Origin: Nocardia niwae NBRC 108934 = DSM 45340 | Lineage (GTDB): Bacteria; Actinomycetota; Actinomycetes; Mycobacteriales; Mycobacteriaceae | Direction: 5' to 3' | Assembly: GCF_001613465.1 (NCBI RefSeq) | Contig: NZ_BDCK01000002.1 | Span: 1-64,000, forward strand | DNA: 64,000 nt | Part shown: piece after piece, positions 39,152 to 47,524 of the stretch | Numbering within the stretch: the stretch's first letter is position 1 | How the letters are laid out: every line of letters starts with the position of its first letter | Notes under the pieces: generated by a model | What the model was told of the DNA's origin: nothing | What the model saw: the letters and a program-made list of their open reading frames with translations, nothing else | Databases searched by the model: none | Position numbers and translations under genes: made by a program

Positions 39152-40537
39152 ATGACCGAACAGAGTGCAGCCCGCCCGCTCCGCATCGCGATCGTGGGCG
39201 CCGGACCGGCCGGGATCTACGCCGCCGACGCGTTGATGAAGTCGGACGCCGAGGTGAGCATCGACCTGTTCGAGCGCATGCCCGCCCCGTTCGGGCTGAT
39301 CCGCTACGGCGTCGCGCCCGATCACCCGCGGATCAAGGGCATCATCACCGCCTTGCACAAGGTGCTGGACAAGCCGCAGGTCCGGCTGCTCGGCAACATC
39401 GACTACGGCACCGACATCACCCTCGACGACCTGCGGGCGTTCTACGACGCGGTGATCTTCTCCACCGGCGCCAACGCCGACCGCGCCCTGCCCATCCCCG
39501 GCATCGATCTGGACGGCTCCTTCGGCGCCGCCGACTTCGTCTCCTGGTACGACGGCCACCCCGACGTCCCGCGCACCTGGCCGCTGGACGCGGAGAAGGT
39601 CGCGGTGCTCGGCGTCGGCAACGTCGCCCTCGACGTCGCGCGCGTGCTGGCCAAGACCGGTGACGAGCTGCTGCCCACCGAGATCCCGCCGAACGTCTAC
39701 AAGGGCCTGAAGGCCAACAAGGCCGTCGAGGTCCACGTCTTCGGTCGCCGCGGTCCCGCGCAGGCCAAGTTCACCCCGCTGGAACTGCGCGAACTCGACC
39801 ACTCGCCCACCATCGAGGTCATCGTCGACCCGGAGGACATCGACTACGACGAGGGCTCCGAGGCCGCGCGCAGGCACTCCAAGCAGGTCGACATGGTCGC
39901 CAACACGCTCGAGCAGTGGGCCATCCGCGACGTCGGCGAGCGGCCGCACAAGCTGTTCCTGCACTTCTTCGAATCCCCGGCCGAGGTGCTCGGCGAGAAC
40001 GGGAAGGTCGTCGGCCTGCGCACCGAGCGCACCCAGCTCGACGGCACCGGCAACGTCAAGGGCACCGGCGTGTTCAAGGACTGGGACGTACAGGCGGTGT
40101 ATCGCGCCGTCGGTTACCTGTCGCAGAACCTGACCAACCTGCCGTTCGACGACCAGGCGGGCACCGTGCCGAACGAAGCGGGCCGCGTGCTCGCCGACGA
40201 GAACGCCGACGGCGCCGCGCGTTACCTGCCCGCCACCTACGTCACCGGCTGGATCAAGCGCGGCCCGGTCGGCCTGATCGGCCACACCAAGGGCGACGCC
40301 AACGAGACCATCGCCTGCCTGCTGGACGACGCTCCCGGCTTTACCCCGGCCGAGCGGCCCGAGCCCGAGGCTGTCACCGAGTTCCTGGAGAGCAAGGGCA
40401 TCCCGTTCACCACCTGGGCGGGCTGGTACCGCCTCGACGCGCACGAGCGCTCCCTCGGCGAACCCGAGGGCCGCGAGCGGGTCAAGGTCGTCGAGCGTGA
40501 GGACATGCTGCGCGCGAGCGAACCGCACAAGGTCTGA
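39152..40537 (+). CDS. fprA: NADPH-ferredoxin reductase FprA
   Basis: 461-residue flavoprotein of the adrenodoxin reductase family. It moves electrons from NADPH to ferredoxins, for example for P450s and iron-sulfur enzymes. FAD motif GAGPAG (16-21), APFGLIRYGVAPDHP, NADPH motif GVGNVALDVAR (~153-163) and FGRRGPAQAKFTPLELREL are all present, as is the C-terminal ATYVTGWIKRGPVGLIGHTKGDA. Length matches mycobacterial FprA. The iron box upstream implies induction under iron starvation. A hairpin at 40558-40592 follows the stop. Confidence 0.94.
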   Translation: MTEQSAARPLRIAIVGAGPAGIYAADALMKSDAEVSIDLFERMPAPFGLIRYGVAPDHPRIKGIITALHKVLDKPQVRLLGNIDYGTDITLDDLRAFYDAVIFSTGANADRALPIPGIDLDGSFGAADFVSWYDGHPDVPRTWPLDAEKVAVLGVGNVALDVARVLAKTGDELLPTEIPPNVYKGLKANKAVEVHVFGRRGPAQAKFTPLELRELDHSPTIEVIVDPEDIDYDEGSEAARRHSKQVDMVANTLEQWAIRDVGERPHKLFLHFFESPAEVLGENGKVVGLRTERTQLDGTGNVKGTGVFKDWDVQAVYRAVGYLSQNLTNLPFDDQAGTVPNEAGRVLADENADGAARYLPATYVTGWIKRGPVGLIGHTKGDANETIACLLDDAPGFTPAERPEPEAVTEFLESKGIPFTTWAGWYRLDAHERSLGEPEGRERVKVVEREDMLRASEPHKV

Positions 40538-40557
40538 TCACACCGCGGTGCCCGACT

Positions 40558-40592
40558 CCGCTGCCACCGCCACACCCACGGTGTGGCAGCGG
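40558..40592 (+). terminator. Hairpin after fprA
   Basis: CCGCTGC (40558-40564) pairs with GCAGCGG (40586-40592), and CACACC (40571-40576) with GGTGTG (40580-40585), giving a 13-pair stem with a 6-base bulge and 3-base loop, 21 bp after the fprA stop. GAAAATT follows. Probable terminator; it also argues against the GTG at 40583 being the start of the next gene. Confidence 0.55.
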
Positions 40593-40621
40593 AAAATTCG
40601 ACCCTGAGGCATTCTGTACAA

Positions 40622-41497
40622 GTGTTCGATGCCCACCTGCACATCTTCGACCCGCGGTTTCCGCTGGCCGAGAACGAGGGCTACCTGCCCGACCCGTTCA
40701 CCATCGCCGATTACCGCAAGCGCATGTCGCGGTACGACGTCGCCGGCGGCGCGGTGGTCAGCGGGTCGTTCCAGGGAACGGACCAGACCTACCTGAAGGC
40801 CGCCCTCGCCGAGCTCGGCGAGGGCTGGGTCGGCGTCACCCGGCTCGACCTGGACGCCAGCGACGAGGAAATCCTCGAACTGGACCGCATCGGAGTCCGC
40901 GCGCTGCGTTTCAACCTCAAGCGCGCGGCCACCGACATCACCGGGATGACGTTGCAGGCGCTGCGCGCCTACGACCTGGCAGGCTGGCACGTCGAGCTCT
41001 ACATCGACGGCACGATGCTGGCCTCGCTGCAACCGGTCATCTCCAAGCTGCCCGCGCTGTCGGTCGACCATCTGGGTATGTCCGCGGAAGGGCTGCCCTT
41101 CCTGCTCGACCTCGTCGACCGCGGCGCCAAGGTCAAGGCGACCGGTTTCGGCCGGGTCGCGATGAACGTCGCGGACACGTTGCGCCGCGTCCACGCGGTG
41201 AATCCCGAGGCGCTGATGTTCGGCACCGATCTGCCCGGCACCCGAGCCGGACGCCCGTTCCGGGACTCGGACGTCGATCTGCTGTGTGACGTGGTGGGCA
41301 CCGATATGTTCGCGGTGCTGGAGGACAACGCGCGCGCGTTCTACCGGCTCCCGGCCCGCGAGCGCGTCGTCCGCGACGATCCGGCCCCCACGCTGCCGCT
41401 GTACCGCCCGGAACCGCCGACGCTGCGGCTGCGCCGCGACGAACTGCCGGAAAGCCAGGCGGGAGACACGATTCCGTTCCCCGCCATCGATCGCTAG
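40622..41497 (+). CDS. Amidohydrolase-2 family metal-dependent hydrolase
   Basis: 291 residues. The metal motif HLH lies in FDAHLHIFDP at the very start, the barrel contains ALRFNLKRAATD and SVDHLGMS, and the final metal Asp is in MFGTDLPGTRAG (~residue 207). This is the group of 2-pyrone-4,6-dicarboxylate-lactonase-like hydrolases; substrate unknown. GTG 40622 is chosen because the earlier GTG (40583) lies inside the fprA terminator hairpin, and a CATTCT box sits six bases upstream. Convergent with the DUF456 gene, 3 bp between the ends. Confidence 0.8.
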   Translation: MFDAHLHIFDPRFPLAENEGYLPDPFTIADYRKRMSRYDVAGGAVVSGSFQGTDQTYLKAALAELGEGWVGVTRLDLDASDEEILELDRIGVRALRFNLKRAATDITGMTLQALRAYDLAGWHVELYIDGTMLASLQPVISKLPALSVDHLGMSAEGLPFLLDLVDRGAKVKATGFGRVAMNVADTLRRVHAVNPEALMFGTDLPGTRAGRPFRDSDVDLLCDVVGTDMFAVLEDNARAFYRLPARERVVRDDPAPTLPLYRPEPPTLRLRRDELPESQAGDTIPFPAIDR

Positions 41498-41500
41498 CGC

Positions 41501-41998
41501 TCAGATCGCGAGGACACCGGCGAGCCAGACGCCGGTGGCCAGCAACGCGCCGAAGAGTTCGATCACCATGGACAGGCCGACGCCCTTCAACGCGTGCACC
41601 GTCGCCTGCCAGGCCTGCCGGGTGGCGCGCAGCCGCTGGAGTTCCGAAAGGTACACGCCGAGAACGAAACCCACGAACAGGCCGACCACCGGGATCACGA
41701 AGAAGCCGACGACGCCGAGCACCGCGCCGAGCAACAGCGCCCGATTGGACACTCCCGCGTCCTTCATCCTGCGGCCGGGCCAGGTGTATTTGACGACGCC
41801 GGAAATCACCAGCAGCAGCGCGCTGATCGCGAAAACCGTCCAGGCCGTGGCGCCGCCGGTCAGGAAGGCCCAGACGGCGATGGCCGCGAAGATCAGGATC
41901 ACACCGGGCAGGATCGGCACCACGACCCCGGCCAAGCCGACCAGGATGGCGAGACCGGCGAGAAGGTTGTACCAACCCTGATCAGACAGCGCTTCCAC
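41501..41998 (-). CDS. DUF456 family membrane protein
   Basis: 165 residues with about five hydrophobic segments, including two Gly-rich ones typical of DUF456: GLAILVGLAGVVVPILPGVILIF at the start and LLLGAVLGVVGFFVIPVVGLFVGFVLGVYL in the middle, which form a repeated small-residue helix pair. Function unknown. GTG 41998 sits six bases after TAGGCT, a leaderless arrangement. No operon partners. Confidence 0.85.
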   Translation of the reverse strand: MEALSDQGWYNLLAGLAILVGLAGVVVPILPGVILIFAAIAVWAFLTGGATAWTVFAISALLLVISGVVKYTWPGRRMKDAGVSNRALLLGAVLGVVGFFVIPVVGLFVGFVLGVYLSELQRLRATRQAWQATVHALKGVGLSMVIELFGALLATGVWLAGVLAI

Positions 41999-42004
41999 AC
42001 GTGC

Positions 42005-42010
42005 AGCCTA
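42005..42010 (-). promoter_or_regulatory. -10 box of a probable leaderless DUF456 transcript
   Basis: On the minus strand TAGGCT ends six bases before GTG 41998. Confidence 0.45.
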
Positions 42011-42051
42011 GAGGCGGGCGCCGACCCGGGCGAGCCGGAGCGACCCGGCGT

Positions 42052-42070
42052 TATTGTCATACTGTCAATA
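42052..42070. promoter_or_regulatory. 19-bp imperfect palindrome upstream of the racemase gene
   Basis: TATTGTCATACTGTCAATA pairs at seven of nine positions around its centre, 72 bp before the gene start. It shares the 12-mer CATACTGTCAAT with the right half of the DJ-1/MarR operator (34345-34356). Operator candidate. Confidence 0.5.
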
Positions 42071-42142
42071 CAACCCTCCCGGTCCGTCCGGGGGGACGCA
42101 CCGGCACCGGTGCGCTGGATCAACGACGAACCGAGGTAGGGC

Positions 42143-43240
42143 GTGAGTACTCCATCCACCGTCAAGCAGGGCCCGCTCGCGGGCATCAAGGTCATCGAGC
42201 TGGCCGGCATCGGCCCCGGTCCGCACGCCGCGCTGCTGCTCGCCGATCTGGGCGCCGACGTGGTGCGGGTGCAGCGCGCGGGCCAGCTGCCGGGCGGATT
42301 CGACCGCCCCCAGCTGCGCGGCCGCACCATCGTCGAGGCCAACCTCAAGGACCCCGCCGACATCGAGAAGGTGCTGGGCCTGATCGAGAAGGCAGACGTG
42401 CTGATCGAGGGCTTCCGCCCCGGCGTCACCGAACGCATGGGTCTCGGTCCGGACGACGCGCTCGCCCGCAACCCGCGCCTGGTCTACGGACGGATGACCG
42501 GCTGGGGCCAGGAGGGCCCGCTGGCCGACCGCGCCGGACACGACATCAACTACATCTCCATCACCGGCGTGCTCCACGCGATCGGCCGCAAGGGTGAACG
42601 CCCGGTTCCGCCACTGAACATGGTGGGCGATTTCGGCGGCGGCTCGATGTTCCTGGTGTTCGGCGTCCTCGCCGCGCTGGTCGAGCGGCAGCAGTCCGGC
42701 AAGGGGCAGGTGATCGACGCGGCCATGGTCGATGGCGCCCTTGCCCTTTCACACATGATCTGGGGCATGCGCGGCGCGGGCGCCTGGTCCGACGAGCGCG
42801 GCGTCAACTTGCTGGACACCGGAATGTCGTTCTACGACACCTACGAGACCTCCGACGGCAAATACATGGCGGTCGGCGCGATCGAACCACAGTTCTACGC
42901 GCAGTTGCTCGCCGGCCTCGAGATCGACGCCGACGGCCTGCCCTTCCAGCTCGATCCCGCGGGGCAGGAAACTCTGAAAAAGCTGTTCACCGAGCGTTTC
43001 CGGACCAAGACCCGCGACGAGTGGGCGGAGATCTTCGTCGGCACCGACGCGTGCGTCTCCCCCGTGCTCACCTTCGACGAGGCGACACGCAACGAGCACG
43101 TCGCCGCCCGCGGCTCGTTGCTGGAGCTCGACGGCATCACCCAGCACGCCCCCGCCCCGCGATTCTCCCGCACCCCGAACGGGATTCCGACCCCGCCGCC
43201 CACCACCGCCACCCCGATCGAGTCGGTCTGGGCCGACTGA
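42143..43240 (+). CDS. mcr: Alpha-methylacyl-CoA racemase (CaiB/BaiF family)
   Basis: 365 residues, close to M. tuberculosis Mcr (360). Epimerises 2-methyl-branched acyl-CoAs so they can enter beta-oxidation, as needed for sterol side chains and pristanic-type acids. GIGPGPHAALLLADLGADVVRVQ opens the Rossmann part, and the catalytic residues are visible: His in AGHDINY, Asp in GDFGGGS and Glu in GAIEPQFY. GTG 42143 follows GAGGTAGGGC. A strong hairpin follows the stop codon. Confidence 0.9.
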   Translation: MSTPSTVKQGPLAGIKVIELAGIGPGPHAALLLADLGADVVRVQRAGQLPGGFDRPQLRGRTIVEANLKDPADIEKVLGLIEKADVLIEGFRPGVTERMGLGPDDALARNPRLVYGRMTGWGQEGPLADRAGHDINYISITGVLHAIGRKGERPVPPLNMVGDFGGGSMFLVFGVLAALVERQQSGKGQVIDAAMVDGALALSHMIWGMRGAGAWSDERGVNLLDTGMSFYDTYETSDGKYMAVGAIEPQFYAQLLAGLEIDADGLPFQLDPAGQETLKKLFTERFRTKTRDEWAEIFVGTDACVSPVLTFDEATRNEHVAARGSLLELDGITQHAPAPRFSRTPNGIPTPPPTTATPIESVWAD

Positions 43241-43247
43241 GCACCTC

Positions 43248-43280
43248 CGGGGTGCCGTGGCACGCCGCCACGGCACCCCG
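43248..43280 (+). terminator. Strong hairpin after the racemase gene
   Basis: CGGGGTGCCGTGGC (43248-43261) pairs perfectly with 43267-43280 around the loop ACGCC, 7 bp after the stop. 14 perfect pairs without a T-tract, the shape of a U-less actinobacterial terminator. Confidence 0.65.
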
Positions 43281-43608
43281 CCACGCGGCGATACCTTGCC
43301 GCGCTTGATAATTGAAAGTTGTAACAGACCAACCGGTTCGACAGTTGCGCACCGGGCCTGCCATACTGTCTGCGAGCAGGCGGCTTTCGAGAACAGCGGA
43401 CATCCCCGGACATCGTCCGGTCCGCACGTTGACCGCCGCTCTAGTTGGAGGCCTCGGCGCCGTGCGAGCTTCCGTACGCCGCCCGAACACGAGGTGGGCC
43501 AGTCCCGAGGGGTGACCGGCCTATTCGTGCCCGGCGGCGCTCGGAGGGGAGTGCCGCCGGCGGAGGCTCTCCCCAACGTCACAACACCCCCCGCGCGGCG
43601 GATTCGCC
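43281..43608. other. Intergenic region with promoter-like island, no gene accepted
   Basis: Contains an unusually AT-rich island (around 43310-43330, TTGATAATTGAAAGTTGTAA), an inverted GACAGT...ACTGTC pair (43340-43345 and 43365-43370) that includes CATACTGTC, and a hairpin GGGGAG...CTCCCC (43546-43551 with 43569-43574) just past the end of the MocR gene, likely its terminator. Short frames here have no plausible composition. Confidence 0.5.
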
Positions 43609-45114
43609 TCAGTAGCAGGTCAACGGCGTCAACGGATCCGCGGCGCGGGGCGTCAGCGCCGCATAGGCGGACGCGATGGCTTTGACCGCCAAACGCAATT
43701 CGGGCTCCCGGTGCGTGAACGGCAGCCGCAGGAATCGTTCGAACGCGCCCTGCACGCCGAATCGGGGCCCGGCAGCGAGCAATACGCCATGGTTGGGCGC
43801 CGTGGCGGCCAGCGCCGTGGAGACCGAGGTCGGCAGCTGCGCCCACACCGACATGCCGCCCGCTCCGACCGTGACGCGCCAGTCCGGCAATTCCTCGGCA
43901 AGCGTGTCGAGCAGAGCGGCGCGCTGCGAACGCAACTGGTCGCGGCGCCGGTCGAGGATCATATCGGCATGCTCGAGCAGGTGCACGGTGGCCAGCTGGT
44001 CCATCACCGGGGTGCCGAGGTCGACGGTGGAGCGAATGCCGAGCAGCTTGGTGATCAGCGCCTGATTGGTCCGGATCCACCCGACGCGCAGACCGCCCCA
44101 GAACGATTTCGAGGCCGAACCGATGGTGACGATCTCGGAGCCCTTCGCGAAGGCCGCGACCGGCGGCGGAATGACCTCCGCGCCGAGCCCGAGATCCGCC
44201 ATGGATTCGTCGATCACCACGGTCATCCTGGTGTCCCGCGCGATGGCGGCCAGTTCGGCGCGGCCGCCGGCGTCGAGCAGCAGGCCGGTCGGGTTGTTGT
44301 AGTCCGGCACCAGGTAGGCCAGGCTCGCCGCGGTCTGCCGGGCGGCGCTGCGGATTCCGTCCAGGTCCCAGCCGCCCGCCGGGTCCTCCGGGCGCAGCGG
44401 CACCGGCACCGGCCGGGCGCCGACGTCGCGGATCGCCTCGATGGCGTTCGGATAGGTCGGGTGGTCGATGAGCACGCGAGCGGCGGGCGCCGTCAGCACG
44501 TTCAGCAGCAGGCGCAGGCCGTGCTGGGCGCCGAGGGTGACGAGGATCTGATCGGGCTCGGTCGGCAGCCCGCGCGCGGTGTAGCGACGGGCGATCGCCT
44601 CGCGGAGCGCGAGCACGCCGACCGGATCCATGCCGTGCGTGCCGAGATAGGCGGGAATTCCCTCCAGAGCGGCCGAATACGCCTCCTGCATCTCCAGCGG
44701 GGCGGCCATGGCGGCATAGGTCATGTCGATGGTGGGCAGTTCCGGCGAGCCCATCATCGCCAGGATGCTCCTGGCCGGTTTGACGCCGTCGTGCTGCACG
44801 TCGCGGGGCAGGGCGACCGTGCTGCGCGATCCCTGGCGGCTGATCAGGTAGCCGTGCTCACGCAGCAGCGCGTAGGTGGAGGTGATGGTGGTTCGACTGA
44901 CCCCGAGGGTGGCGGCGAGATCGCGTTCGCTGGGCAAAGCGACGCCCAGCGGTGCGCGGCCGTCGTGGATGAGCAACCGGATGCCTTCGGCGAGCGCCAG
45001 ATAAGCAGGGCGAGCGGAGCGCCGCCCGGCCGAATCCGGATCACCGTCGTGCGCGTGCCGCCAATGGCCCAGATCGCGGGCCAGGCTGCCCGCGCCGATC
45101 ACTCTCGTCGCCAT
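43609..45114 (-). CDS. MocR-type GntR/aminotransferase regulator
   Basis: 501 residues. N-terminal GntR winged HTH (~38-105: YLALAEGIRLLIHDG, ALPSERDLAATLGVSRTTI) is joined to a fold-type I aminotransferase domain that binds PLP. The Schiff-base Lys lies in GSASKSFWGGLRVGW, and PDYNNPTG is the substrate/PLP loop. MocR proteins use PLP adducts to control vitamin B6, GABA or taurine genes; the target is often divergent. Here the divergent gene is the small membrane protein at 45178. A palindrome CCTTG-G-CAAGG (45143-45153) lies between them. Confidence 0.9.
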   Translation of the reverse strand: MATRVIGAGSLARDLGHWRHAHDGDPDSAGRRSARPAYLALAEGIRLLIHDGRAPLGVALPSERDLAATLGVSRTTITSTYALLREHGYLISRQGSRSTVALPRDVQHDGVKPARSILAMMGSPELPTIDMTYAAMAAPLEMQEAYSAALEGIPAYLGTHGMDPVGVLALREAIARRYTARGLPTEPDQILVTLGAQHGLRLLLNVLTAPAARVLIDHPTYPNAIEAIRDVGARPVPVPLRPEDPAGGWDLDGIRSAARQTAASLAYLVPDYNNPTGLLLDAGGRAELAAIARDTRMTVVIDESMADLGLGAEVIPPPVAAFAKGSEIVTIGSASKSFWGGLRVGWIRTNQALITKLLGIRSTVDLGTPVMDQLATVHLLEHADMILDRRRDQLRSQRAALLDTLAEELPDWRVTVGAGGMSVWAQLPTSVSTALAATAPNHGVLLAAGPRFGVQGAFERFLRLPFTHREPELRLAVKAIASAYAALTPRAADPLTPLTCY

Positions 45115-45142
45115 GCGGTCCAGTATCGGACGATTGGATATT

Positions 45143-45153
45143 CCTTGGCAAGG
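45143..45153. promoter_or_regulatory. Palindrome between the MocR gene and its divergent neighbour
   Basis: CCTTG-G-CAAGG, a perfect 5-bp inverted repeat preceded by TTGGATATT, in the 63-bp divergent promoter. Operator candidate for the MocR protein. Confidence 0.35.
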
Positions 45154-45177
45154 CCAGTGACGCGCACGCTAGCGGAC

Positions 45178-45405
45178 ATGACCGCCCTCACCATCCTGCT
45201 CCTCGCCGCGCTGCTCGCCTATCCGATCTACCGCTTCGCACCCGGACGCGACCCGCGCACCTTCCGTCTCGAACGCTTCCACCCGGGGACGCCGATGTCC
45301 GATCAGACGCCCTCTTCCTACGATTACCAGCGGCGATACTCGGATCTCGGCGCGATCTACGGCCGTGGCGACGTGCCGGACCCGGAGCTGCCCGGCAACG
45401 CGTAG
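45178..45405 (+). CDS. Small membrane-anchored hypothetical protein
   Basis: 75 residues: an N-terminal hydrophobic helix (~2-18, TALTILLLAALLAYPIY) followed by a hydrophilic tail (FAPGRDPRTFRLERFHPG..., ending RRYSDLGAIYGRGDVPDPELPGN). Short single-helix proteins with a tyrosine-rich RRYSDLGAIYG-like tail occur in relatives, but I cannot name a family. Divergent from the MocR gene. The 219 bp after it up to ogt show no other gene. Confidence 0.55.
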   Translation: MTALTILLLAALLAYPIYRFAPGRDPRTFRLERFHPGTPMSDQTPSSYDYQRRYSDLGAIYGRGDVPDPELPGNA

Positions 45406-45624
45406 TCCCCCGCGAACCAGATCGGAGTCACTCGTGGCCACGCACGGAAAAGCGGTGCGAGAAGCCACGGCGGCCGCACCAGGCCAGTGGCGGAAGCCCG
45501 CGTACGTTCATCCGACCCGGGTCGCCCACCACGACCGTCTCGTACCATCGCGCATCAAAGGCCAGTTCCGCAGTACTGGACTGGTCGTTGCGAATTTGTC
45601 GGTCCCGCGGTGCAGACTTGGCGC

Positions 45625-46263
45625 ATGAGTGACGCCACGAGCCTCGCCGCCGATCGTCCGGCGATCGAGGCCACCGGTCCGGCGACGGAGCCAGCGGTCT
45701 CCGGCCTTACCGCCCCGTCCCGCCCGGTCGCGGCGACGCTGTTCGACACCGCGATCGGCCGCTGTGCGATCGCGTGGAGCGGCGCGGGGGTGATCCGCTT
45801 CCAGCTTCCGGAGGGGAGCCCGGCGGCCACCCGAGCGCGTATCACACGCGCTCATGCGGGTCAGAAGCTTCCCGAGGAGCCACCCACCGCCGCCATCGCC
45901 GAGGCCATCGCGGGCATTCGCGCCCACCTCGCGGGCGAACTCGACGATCTGCGGTGGATCGCCGTGGACACCAGCGGAATCCCGGAGTTCCACCGCGCCG
46001 TCTACGCCGTCACGCGCGCCATCGACCCCGGCCATACCCTCAGCTACGGCCAGGTCGCCCACCGTGTCGGCGCGCCCGGCGCCGCCCAGGCGGTCGGACA
46101 GGCCCTGGGTCGCAACCCGATCCCGCTGATCATCCCCTGCCACCGCGTCCTCGCCGCCGACCACGCCCTGCACGGCTTCTCCGCCCCCGGCGGCATAGAC
46201 ACCAAGCAGCGCCTACTGACCATCGAGCGCACACCGGGATTCGGCGAACCCACCTTGTTCTGA
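45625..46263 (+). CDS. ogt: Methylated-DNA-protein cysteine methyltransferase (Ogt)
   Basis: 212 residues. Suicide DNA-repair enzyme that takes alkyl groups from O6-alkylguanine onto Cys 172 in the motif IPCHRV. The DNA-binding helix and Arg finger region are in SYGQVAHRVGAPGAAQAVGQALGRNP. The first ~35 residues are a non-conserved Ala/Pro-rich tail, and the upstream domain lacks the Ada Zn-binding cysteines, so this is a stand-alone Ogt. The ATG at 45625 sits six bases after CAGACT. A longer frame from 45487 is not supported. Confidence 0.88.
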   Translation: MSDATSLAADRPAIEATGPATEPAVSGLTAPSRPVAATLFDTAIGRCAIAWSGAGVIRFQLPEGSPAATRARITRAHAGQKLPEEPPTAAIAEAIAGIRAHLAGELDDLRWIAVDTSGIPEFHRAVYAVTRAIDPGHTLSYGQVAHRVGAPGAAQAVGQALGRNPIPLIIPCHRVLAADHALHGFSAPGGIDTKQRLLTIERTPGFGEPTLF

Positions 46264-46398
46264 GGCACCCACCCGACACGAGGTCCTGCTCTCGAGTGAC
46301 GGATCCGCCAACAGTCCGATGAATTCGCGTAGTTCGCTTCGTCCCTATGAGCGAGACATCGGCAGCGCCCGCCGATCCGGAACGAAAGTGAGCAGACC

Positions 46399-47235
46399 AT
46401 GGAGACTGTGACATCGGCCGATGGCACCGTGATCGCGTTCGATCGGCACGTCGGCGGTGACAACGGAGTCGTGATCCTGATCGGCGGCGCCTTCGGTTTT
46501 CGGAAGTTCCCCAAGATGGTCGAGTTGGCCGCCGCACTCGCCGAGCAGCACCAGTTGACCGTGCTCAACTACGACCGACGTGGCCGCGGCGACAGCACGG
46601 ATTCGCCCGGCGTCTACGACGTCGACCGCGAGATCGATGACATCGCCGCCGTGCTCGAGGCCGCGGGCGGTACGGCGACGTTGTTCGGTTGGTCCTCGGG
46701 CGCCGCGCTCGCACTACGAGCCGCCGAGTCCGGGCGAGTGAAGGGCATCACGAAGATCGTCGCGTTCGAGCCGCCTTTCGTGATCGATCGGACGGGGTTC
46801 GTGCCGGAGACCGGCCTGGAAGCGCGGCTGCACGAACTGATCGCCGCGGATTCCCGCGGCGACACCGTTCGGTTCTACATGACCAAAGCCATGGGAATGC
46901 CGCGGGTGATGACCGCGGTCATGCGATTCACTCCCTTCTGGAAAGACTTGTGCGCCACCGCACCCTCCACCGCCCACGACTGGGCCGTGATGCGCGACTT
47001 CATGCGCGGCGAGCCGCTGCGACCCGAGGACTGGTCCGGAGTCGGCGTTCCCACGCTGGTCATCGCCGGTGGCAAATCCGACGCACTGCTCCGGAAGGGC
47101 GCCCGCGCCGCCGCCGCGGTACTTCCCGACGCTGCTTTCCATGAGATTCCCGGGCTCAGCCACAATCCGAACATCGGGCTGCTCGCCCCCGTCGCCGGTT
47201 CGTTCCTCACCGGCGCGGAGCAGGCCGCCGGGTAG
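46399..47235 (+). CDS. Alpha/beta-fold hydrolase
   Basis: 278 residues. The nucleophile elbow GWSSG (97-101) has Ser 99, the oxyanion region is IGGAFGF near residue 28, NYDRRGRGDS is the typical strand-4 loop, and the His is in GLSHNP near the C-terminus; the acid is probably in IAGGKSDAL. Resembles pyrethroid/ester hydrolase-type enzymes; substrate unknown. It converges on the lipoprotein-LuxR pair with 4 bp between ends. Confidence 0.85.
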   Translation: METVTSADGTVIAFDRHVGGDNGVVILIGGAFGFRKFPKMVELAAALAEQHQLTVLNYDRRGRGDSTDSPGVYDVDREIDDIAAVLEAAGGTATLFGWSSGAALALRAAESGRVKGITKIVAFEPPFVIDRTGFVPETGLEARLHELIAADSRGDTVRFYMTKAMGMPRVMTAVMRFTPFWKDLCATAPSTAHDWAVMRDFMRGEPLRPEDWSGVGVPTLVIAGGKSDALLRKGARAAAAVLPDAAFHEIPGLSHNPNIGLLAPVAGSFLTGAEQAAG

Positions 47236-47239
47236 CCGC

Positions 47240-47524
47240 TCAGCGCAGGGGATGCGTGCGGAAGAATTCGCACGCATCGCCCGTGATGTAGCCGTCCTCG
47301 CAGCCGAAGTACGTCTGGATGCAGGCGTTCGTCGAGCAGCCGAGTTCGATCAGCTTCTGCCTGATCCGCGCGTTACGCTCCTGAGTCGTCTCGGTCTTCG
47401 ACGGGATGGTCGCCGAGGGACGCGCCGAACTCGTGACCGGTTGCGGCTGCCCGTCCGAGCACCCGGCTGCCAGGACCATTCCTGCTGCCAGCGCACAGAT
47501 CACCGCGACCGGTCGCAGGGTCAT
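47240..47524 (-). CDS. Small lipoprotein with four extra cysteines
   Basis: 94 residues. A signal peptide ends in the lipobox LAAGC (Cys 22). After a Ser/Thr/Pro-rich spacer comes a ~40-residue domain with four cysteines (LGCSTNAC, FGCEDG, GDACEFF), probably two disulfides. The start overlaps the stop of the LuxR-type regulator by ATGA, so it is translationally coupled to it, an unusual pairing. No family recognised. Confidence 0.7.
   Translation of the reverse strand: MTLRPVAVICALAAGMVLAAGCSDGQPQPVTSSARPSATIPSKTETTQERNARIRQKLIELGCSTNACIQTYFGCEDGYITGDACEFFRTHPLR

Noticed and set aside
39092..40528. 478-codon minus-strand frame opposite fprA
   Set aside because: Antisense to a clear flavoprotein; no features of its own.
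43257..43685. Short plus-strand genes in the gap after the racemase gene
   Set aside because: Frames are Arg/Pro-rich and run through a terminator hairpin and the end of the MocR gene; no ribosome site.
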